Shown here: positions 59,916 through 64,000 of the stretch, piece after piece | Numbering within the stretch: position 1 is the stretch's first letter | How the letters are laid out: every line of letters begins with the position of its first letter | NCBI RefSeq assembly: GCF_010550675.1 | Contig: NZ_JAAGOA010000029.1 | Span: 35,180 to 99,179, forward strand | DNA: 64,000 nucleotides | Direction: 5' to 3' | Source of the DNA: Phytoactinopolyspora halotolerans | Lineage (GTDB): Bacteria > Actinomycetota > Actinomycetes > Jiangellales > Jiangellaceae | Program-made: the position numbers and the translations under genes | Notes under the pieces: model-generated | What the model was told of the DNA's origin: nothing | Seen by the model: the letters and a program-made list of their open reading frames with translations, nothing else | Database searches by the model: none

Positions 59916-60476
59916 TCAGGTGAGTGTATCGGCGAGAGCGTTGGCGATCTCCGGTGACAGCTCGGCGTCCTGGATGAGTTCGCTGTCCTCCTCGTGACCG
60001 CGCACGCGCAGCACCGAGGTCCGTGAACCGTCTCGGAGCACGCCCACAACCACGCGAACGTCGGTGCGGTCGGGGTGGTTCTGCGCCCAGTTCACGGCCG
60101 CCTCGTCGTCGGCGGGCACGTCGTCCTCGGCGCCGGGCGGCAACACGATCCGCTCCACGGCCAGCGCGCAGCCGCGCACGGTATCCGGCCAGGCGATGGA
60201 GGGAAGAAGGTCGTCGAGCGAGCGCCCGGCGATGTCCTGCTCGATCGGGGTCAACGCGTCGTCGGACACCGAGTCCTTGGACAAGCCCAGGTTGCCGGCC
60301 AGATCCGGTTCGCGTTCCAGGAGCTCGCCGGTGGGCGCGAGCGCATACAGCCGAGGCTGTTGATCCCAGCCCTCCTGCTGGACGTGGTTCTCGATCTCGA
60401 CGACAGCACGGGAGAGGGCCGTCGGGGGGTGTTCCGGGGCGTCCCCGTTGGTGGAGGTGGGCTCATCGGTGTTCAT
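59916..60476 (-). CDS. PPA1309-family protein
   Basis: 186 aa. 'ALSRAVVEIENHVQQEGWDQQPRLYALAPTGELLEREPDLA' and 'PDTVRGCALAVERIVLPPGAE' match the actinobacterial PPA1309 family, which regularly lies between the YlbL-like and UPF0182 genes, as here. The N-terminus is Asp/Pro-rich. It is a soluble acidic protein of unknown function. The gene is convergent with the YlbL-like gene and divergent from UPF0182. Confidence 0.85.
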   Translation of the reverse strand: MNTDEPTSTNGDAPEHPPTALSRAVVEIENHVQQEGWDQQPRLYALAPTGELLEREPDLAGNLGLSKDSVSDDALTPIEQDIAGRSLDDLLPSIAWPDTVRGCALAVERIVLPPGAEDDVPADDEAAVNWAQNHPDRTDVRVVVGVLRDGSRTSVLRVRGHEEDSELIQDAELSPEIANALADTLT

Positions 60477-60619
60477 GTCGTCATGCTCCCACGAGTGTTT
60501 CGGTGTCCGAGCCGCAGATGCCGAGGTTACGGCCGTGTTGCCAGAAGGCGATCAGATCTTGATGCGTCTTGGCAGGACCGGTTCGAAAACCGGTGCGACC
60601 GTAAGATAGCTTTCATGGG

Positions 60620-63589
60620 GTGAGCCAGAATTTTCCTCGTCCAGCTGGTCCATCCCGCGGTGGCGGACGCCGGTCGCGTGCGCTGGTTCCGACTCTGATC
60701 GTACTCGCGGTGCTGGCCGTCGCGTATCTACTTGTTGTCAACTTCTGGACGGAACGGCTGTGGTTCGATTCCGTCGACTTCACCCGGGTGTTCACGACGC
60801 AGCTGATCACCCGATCGTCGCTGTTCGTGGTGTTCGGTCTGTTGATGGCCGTGTCCATCGTGGTGAACGGCGTCATCGCCTACCGGTTGCGGCCGAGTTA
60901 CCGGCCGATGAGCGTCGAGCAGCAGAGCCTCGACCGATACCGGGACGCGATCGATCCGGTGCGTTCCTGGGTTCTCGGTGCCGCGGCCCTCTTGGTGGGC
61001 ATCATCGCCGGTGCGAGCGCCGGCGGTGAGTGGACGACGTTTCAGCTGTGGCTGAACGGCACGGAGTTCGGCGTCGAGGATCCGCAGTTCGGGACCGACC
61101 TCGGCTTCTACGCGTTCTCCTACCCGTGGTGGCGCTATGTGGTGAGCTTCGGCTTCGCGATCGTGACGCTCGGTCTGATCGTCGCCGCGATCACGCACTA
61201 CATCTACGGCGGCATCCGGCTGCAGACCGCGGGTGAGAAGGTCAGCCCGGCCGCTCAGGGGCACCTGTCGCTTCTGATCGGTCTGTTCATCCTGCTCAAG
61301 GGCGTGGCGTACTGGCTCGACCGATACGCCATGCTGATCGATGACAACGACTTGTTCACCGGCGGGAACTACGCCGACATCAACGCGTTACTGCCGGCCA
61401 AGACCATTCTGATCTTTGTGGCCGGGATATGCGCGATCCTGTTCTTCGTCAACGTCTGGCGGCGCAGCTGGATGCTGCCCGGCATCGGTGCGGGTCTGCT
61501 GGTGCTCTCGGCCGTGCTGCTCAGCGGGCTGTGGCCGTTCATCGTGCAGCAGTTCCAGGTCAACCCGACCGAGGCCGATCGTGAGGCGCCGTACATCGAG
61601 CGCAACATCGCGGCCACGCGCGACGCCTACGACATCGACGGCGTGGACATCCAGTCTTATGAAGCTGAGACGACGGTGGAGGCGGGCCAGCTGGCCGACG
61701 ACGCGGGGAGCATCCCCGGTATCCGGCTGATGGACCCGACGGTCATTCCGCCGGCCTACCAGCAGCTGCAGCAGGTCCGTGGTTTCTACACCTTCGCGCA
61801 GCCCGCCGACGTGGATCGCTACGAGATCAATGGCGAGGTGGTCGACTCCGTCGTAGCGGCCCGCGAGATCGACATCTCCGGTATTTCGAGTGAGCAGCAG
61901 AACTGGGTCAACCAGCACACTGTGTACACGCACGGCTTCGGGATGGTCGCTGCTTACGGAAACAGAAGTGAGACTGACGGCTCCCCCGATTGGATCGAAG
62001 AGGACATCCCGTCGCGTGGCGATCTGGGCGACTACGAGCCACGGGTGTACTTCGGTGAGAACTCGCCGGAGTATTCCATCGTCGGCGCTCCAGAGGGTGA
62101 AGAGCCTGTGGAGTACGACATCCCGGAGGATCCCGAGACAGGCGGAGAACGGCGCAACACGTACGACGGGAACGGCGGGGTGTCGATCGGCTCGTTCTTC
62201 AACAGGGTGCTCTACGCCACCAAGTTCCAGGAAGCGAACATCCTCCTGTCGGACCGAGTCAATTCTGAGTCCCAGATCCTCTACGATCGCGGCCCGCGTC
62301 AGCGGGTGGAGAAGGTCGCACCGTGGCTGACGGTCGACTCTAACCCGTTCCCGACCGTGGTCGACGGGCGCTTGGTCTGGGTGATCGACGCATACACCAC
62401 GCTCAATTCGTATCCATACTCGCAGCGAGTGTCGTTGGAGGAAGCCACCAGCGACTCGCGGATCGCGCGCCCTGCTTTGGCAGCTCAGCCGGATGATTAC
62501 ATCAACTACGCGCGCAATTCTGTGAAGGCGACCGTGGATGCGTACGACGGCACAGTGACGTTGTATGAGTGGGATAACAGCGACCCGGTCTTGCAGGCGT
62601 GGATGGACGTCTTTCCTGAGTCGGTCACACCGCGATCGGAGATCAGTGACGACCTGATGAACCACCTCCGGTATCCGGAGGACATGTTCAAGCTGCAGCG
62701 GCGAATGCTGGAGCAGTACCACGTGACCGACCCGTTCACGTTCTACGAGGGCACCGACCGTTGGATTGTGCCGAACGATCCAACCTCGAACCTGGATATC
62801 GACCAGCCGCCCTACTACCAGTCGATCCAACTGCCGGGCAGCGACGAAGGTGTGTTCTCGTTGACGACGACGTACACGCCTCGTGGGCGACAGAACCTGA
62901 TCGCCTTCATGACCGTGAACGCTGACGCCCGACATGAGGACTACGGCCAGCTGACGGCGCTGCGTCTACCTGGCGATACCCAGATAGACGGTCCGGGACA
63001 GGTAGCGAACGCCTTCGAGAGCAACGAGGAGATCGCCAGCCAGCTCACCCTTCTTGGCGCTGGTGAGGGGGCGAACGTCGAGTTCGGTAACCTGCTGACG
63101 TTGCCGGTCGGCGGTGGCCTGCTGTACGTCCAGCCGGTATACGTGGTGCGGCAGGCCGGCGATGCCGTCTATCCGTTGTTGCGCCGTGTCATGGTGCGGT
63201 TCGGCACTGAGATCGGGTTCGATACGAGCCTGCAAGGGGCTCTCGACGACGTCTTCCGCGGAGAATCCGGCGTGGAGACCGAAGAAGAGGGTGAAATCGA
63301 GGACGCCGAGGTTCCCGAGCCCGAGGGTGAAGGCACCGACACCGAGGAGCCGCCGGAGAGCGAGCAGGAGCCGCCCGCAGACTCCGAGCAGTCTCCTCCG
63401 GCAGACGAGCCTGATGAGGAAGCGCCCCCGGCGGACGGCACGCTCGAAGAAGCGATCGCTGATGCTCAGCAGGCGTGGGAGGATGCGCAGGCGGCACAGT
63501 CCGAAGGTCGCTGGGCGGACTACGGCGAGGCCTTGGATCGCCTCGAGGACGCCCTCAGCCGTGCCGACCAGCTCTCCCAGGGAGAATAG
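60620..63589 (+). CDS. UPF0182-family large integral membrane protein
   Basis: 989 aa from GTG 60620. Seven hydrophobic helices fill residues 20-310 ('LVPTLIVLAVLAVAYLLVVNF', 'WRYVVSFGFAIVTLGLIVAAI', 'ILIFVAGICAILFFVNVW'). A large extracytoplasmic domain follows with 'TVHPEHL'-like aromatic motifs ('YTHGFGMVAAYGN', 'WVIDAYTTLNSYPYSQ', 'YARNSVKATVDAYDGTV'), and the last 120 residues are an acidic Glu/Pro-rich tail ending in a coiled coil. TAGCTT (60607-60612) ends 7 nt upstream without Shine-Dalgarno, so a leaderless start is likely. M. tuberculosis Rv3193c is the counterpart. Function unknown. Confidence 0.92.
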   Translation: MSQNFPRPAGPSRGGGRRSRALVPTLIVLAVLAVAYLLVVNFWTERLWFDSVDFTRVFTTQLITRSSLFVVFGLLMAVSIVVNGVIAYRLRPSYRPMSVEQQSLDRYRDAIDPVRSWVLGAAALLVGIIAGASAGGEWTTFQLWLNGTEFGVEDPQFGTDLGFYAFSYPWWRYVVSFGFAIVTLGLIVAAITHYIYGGIRLQTAGEKVSPAAQGHLSLLIGLFILLKGVAYWLDRYAMLIDDNDLFTGGNYADINALLPAKTILIFVAGICAILFFVNVWRRSWMLPGIGAGLLVLSAVLLSGLWPFIVQQFQVNPTEADREAPYIERNIAATRDAYDIDGVDIQSYEAETTVEAGQLADDAGSIPGIRLMDPTVIPPAYQQLQQVRGFYTFAQPADVDRYEINGEVVDSVVAAREIDISGISSEQQNWVNQHTVYTHGFGMVAAYGNRSETDGSPDWIEEDIPSRGDLGDYEPRVYFGENSPEYSIVGAPEGEEPVEYDIPEDPETGGERRNTYDGNGGVSIGSFFNRVLYATKFQEANILLSDRVNSESQILYDRGPRQRVEKVAPWLTVDSNPFPTVVDGRLVWVIDAYTTLNSYPYSQRVSLEEATSDSRIARPALAAQPDDYINYARNSVKATVDAYDGTVTLYEWDNSDPVLQAWMDVFPESVTPRSEISDDLMNHLRYPEDMFKLQRRMLEQYHVTDPFTFYEGTDRWIVPNDPTSNLDIDQPPYYQSIQLPGSDEGVFSLTTTYTPRGRQNLIAFMTVNADARHEDYGQLTALRLPGDTQIDGPGQVANAFESNEEIASQLTLLGAGEGANVEFGNLLTLPVGGGLLYVQPVYVVRQAGDAVYPLLRRVMVRFGTEIGFDTSLQGALDDVFRGESGVETEEEGEIEDAEVPEPEGEGTDTEEPPESEQEPPADSEQSPPADEPDEEAPPADGTLEEAIADAQQAWEDAQAAQSEGRWADYGEALDRLEDALSRADQLSQGE

Positions 63590-63618
63590 ATAGCTAGCGC
63601 AAATCGCTGGGCTTGGAT

Positions 63619-63655
63619 GTGGCCGGGGTTCACTGAGATGGTGAGCCCCGGCCAC
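63619..63655 (+). terminator. terminator after UPF0182 gene
   Basis: GTGGCCGGGGTTCAC (63619-63633) pairs with GTGAGCCCCGGCCAC (63641-63655) over 7 nt, a 15-bp stem with one G-U pair. No U-tract follows. Confidence 0.7.
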
Positions 63656-63749
63656 GGCTATACGGCGGGTACGGCCTGGCGCTGCAAGCTCCGTAGATGC
63701 GCACATTTACAGTGGTCACGAGGCTATTCCAGCCGATCGGCTGCCCGAT

Positions 63750-63778
63750 TTGGTGTGGCTCGGATCGTGACGTAATAT
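63750..63778 (+). promoter_or_regulatory. promoter of the initiator tRNA gene
   Basis: TTGGTG (63750-63755) and TAATAT (63773-63778) are 17 bp apart. Transcription would begin near 63785, five bases before the tRNA, giving a very short 5' trailer for RNase P. Confidence 0.65.
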
Positions 63779-63789
63779 TGTCAGTGCGA

Positions 63790-63866
63790 CGCGGGGTGGA
63801 GCAGCTCGGTAGCTCGCTGGGCTCATAACCCAGAGGCCGCAGGTTCAAATCCTGCCCCCGCTACCA
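63790..63866 (+). tRNA. initiator tRNA-fMet (CAU anticodon)
   Basis: 77-nt cloverleaf with encoded CCA. The acceptor is CGCGGGG / CCCCGC with an unpaired first position (C1 against T72), the initiator hallmark. The anticodon stem CTGGG-CTCATAA-CCCAG contains the three consecutive G-C pairs required for P-site binding. The T-arm AGGTTCAAATCCT is intact. It differs from an elongator tRNA-Met in all these features. Confidence 0.96.
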
Positions 63867-63904
63867 GGTAAGACGGGTCTTCGGATTCTGGCGGGGTGCT
63901 GGGT

Positions 63905-64000
63905 TCATCGGACGACGATGGAGCCCAGCACTCGCCAGTTGGGTTTGCCGGCGTAGAGCAGGGCGCGGACTCGGTAGTTGCGGAAGTTGCGGAACCCGTA
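63905..64000 (-). pseudogene. C-terminal end of an IS transposase (partial, runs off right edge)
   Basis: The minus strand encodes 'YGFRNFRNYRVRALLYAGKPNWRVLGSIVVR' followed by TGA. This is the common C-terminus of DDE transposases of the ISL3-like group, as far as I can recognise. Only 31 residues are inside the window, so integrity cannot be judged. An inverted repeat CTGGCGGGGTGCTGGG / CCCAGCACTCGCCAG overlaps its end. The insertion lies 38 nt downstream of the initiator tRNA gene. Confidence 0.7.

Overview
This 64 kb window is chromosomal DNA from a high-GC actinobacterium outside the mycobacteria. Evidence: GC-rich coding sequence throughout, two WhiB-family Fe-S regulators, F420 biosynthesis genes (fbiA, fbiB), a mycoredoxin, AdnAB and UvrD2 repair helicases, and many starts that look leaderless. 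From memory, gene order follows two blocks known in Mycobacterium tuberculosis: Rv3258c-Rv3262 (DUF3499, metallopeptidase-like, whiB2, fbiA, fbiB) and Rv3193c-Rv3211 (UPF0182, YlbL-like, DUF2342, Rv3196-like, ABC1 kinase, whiB7, uvrD2, mrx1, nudC, adnB/adnA, ATL, moeZ, TetR, DUF3107, ferritin-like, DEAD helicase). A halotolerant lineage such as Jiangellales is possible, but species is not determined.

Region 1 (1-7683) is the accessory part. It holds three cyanophycin-synthetase-like ATP-grasp genes (one cut by the window edge), two of them ending in an acylphosphatase-like domain. Beside them lie a two-headed glycosyltransferase and a small unknown protein. I read this as a candidate uncharacterised amino-acid or peptide ligation system tied to a glycoconjugate. 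Region 2 (7748-17977) is the F420/WhiB block: TIGR03089-like protein, fbiB, fbiA, whiB, a large membrane glycosyltransferase, a DUF5719 protein, a metallopeptidase-like protein and DUF3499. Region 3 (18032-21485) is a thiamine-precursor ECF transporter (ykoE-ykoD-ykoC type) behind a TPP riboswitch. Region 4 (21687-27382) carries an LppX/LprG-like lipoprotein, an acyltransferase, an HNH nuclease, a stress protein, DUF6758, a RecB-like nuclease and an L,D-transpeptidase.

Region 5 (27455-63589) is mostly housekeeping. RNA and tRNA-related functions and regulators come first, then moeZ, a large LPG-synthase-like membrane protein, and an adnA/adnB pair separated by three unrelated genes. Next come tandem-Nudix, deoD, nudC, mrx1 and uvrD2, then whiB7 with an elaborate leader (AT-rich promoter, upstream ORF, intrinsic attenuator). 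A ThiF-like/ABC1-kinase overlapping pair follows, then an intergenic cluster of DnaA boxes, metallopeptidases, moaE, a PDZ/Lon-like protease and UPF0182. Region 6 (63619-64000) has a terminator, an initiator tRNA gene with a good promoter, and the C-terminus of an IS transposase running off the edge.

The most notable items are the ATP-grasp/acylphosphatase cluster, the DnaA-box cluster at 54549-55080 away from any dnaA gene, the recurrent TANNNT-N6-8-start leaderless signal, and non-coding repeat motifs near 46.2 kb and in long TGATCA palindromes.
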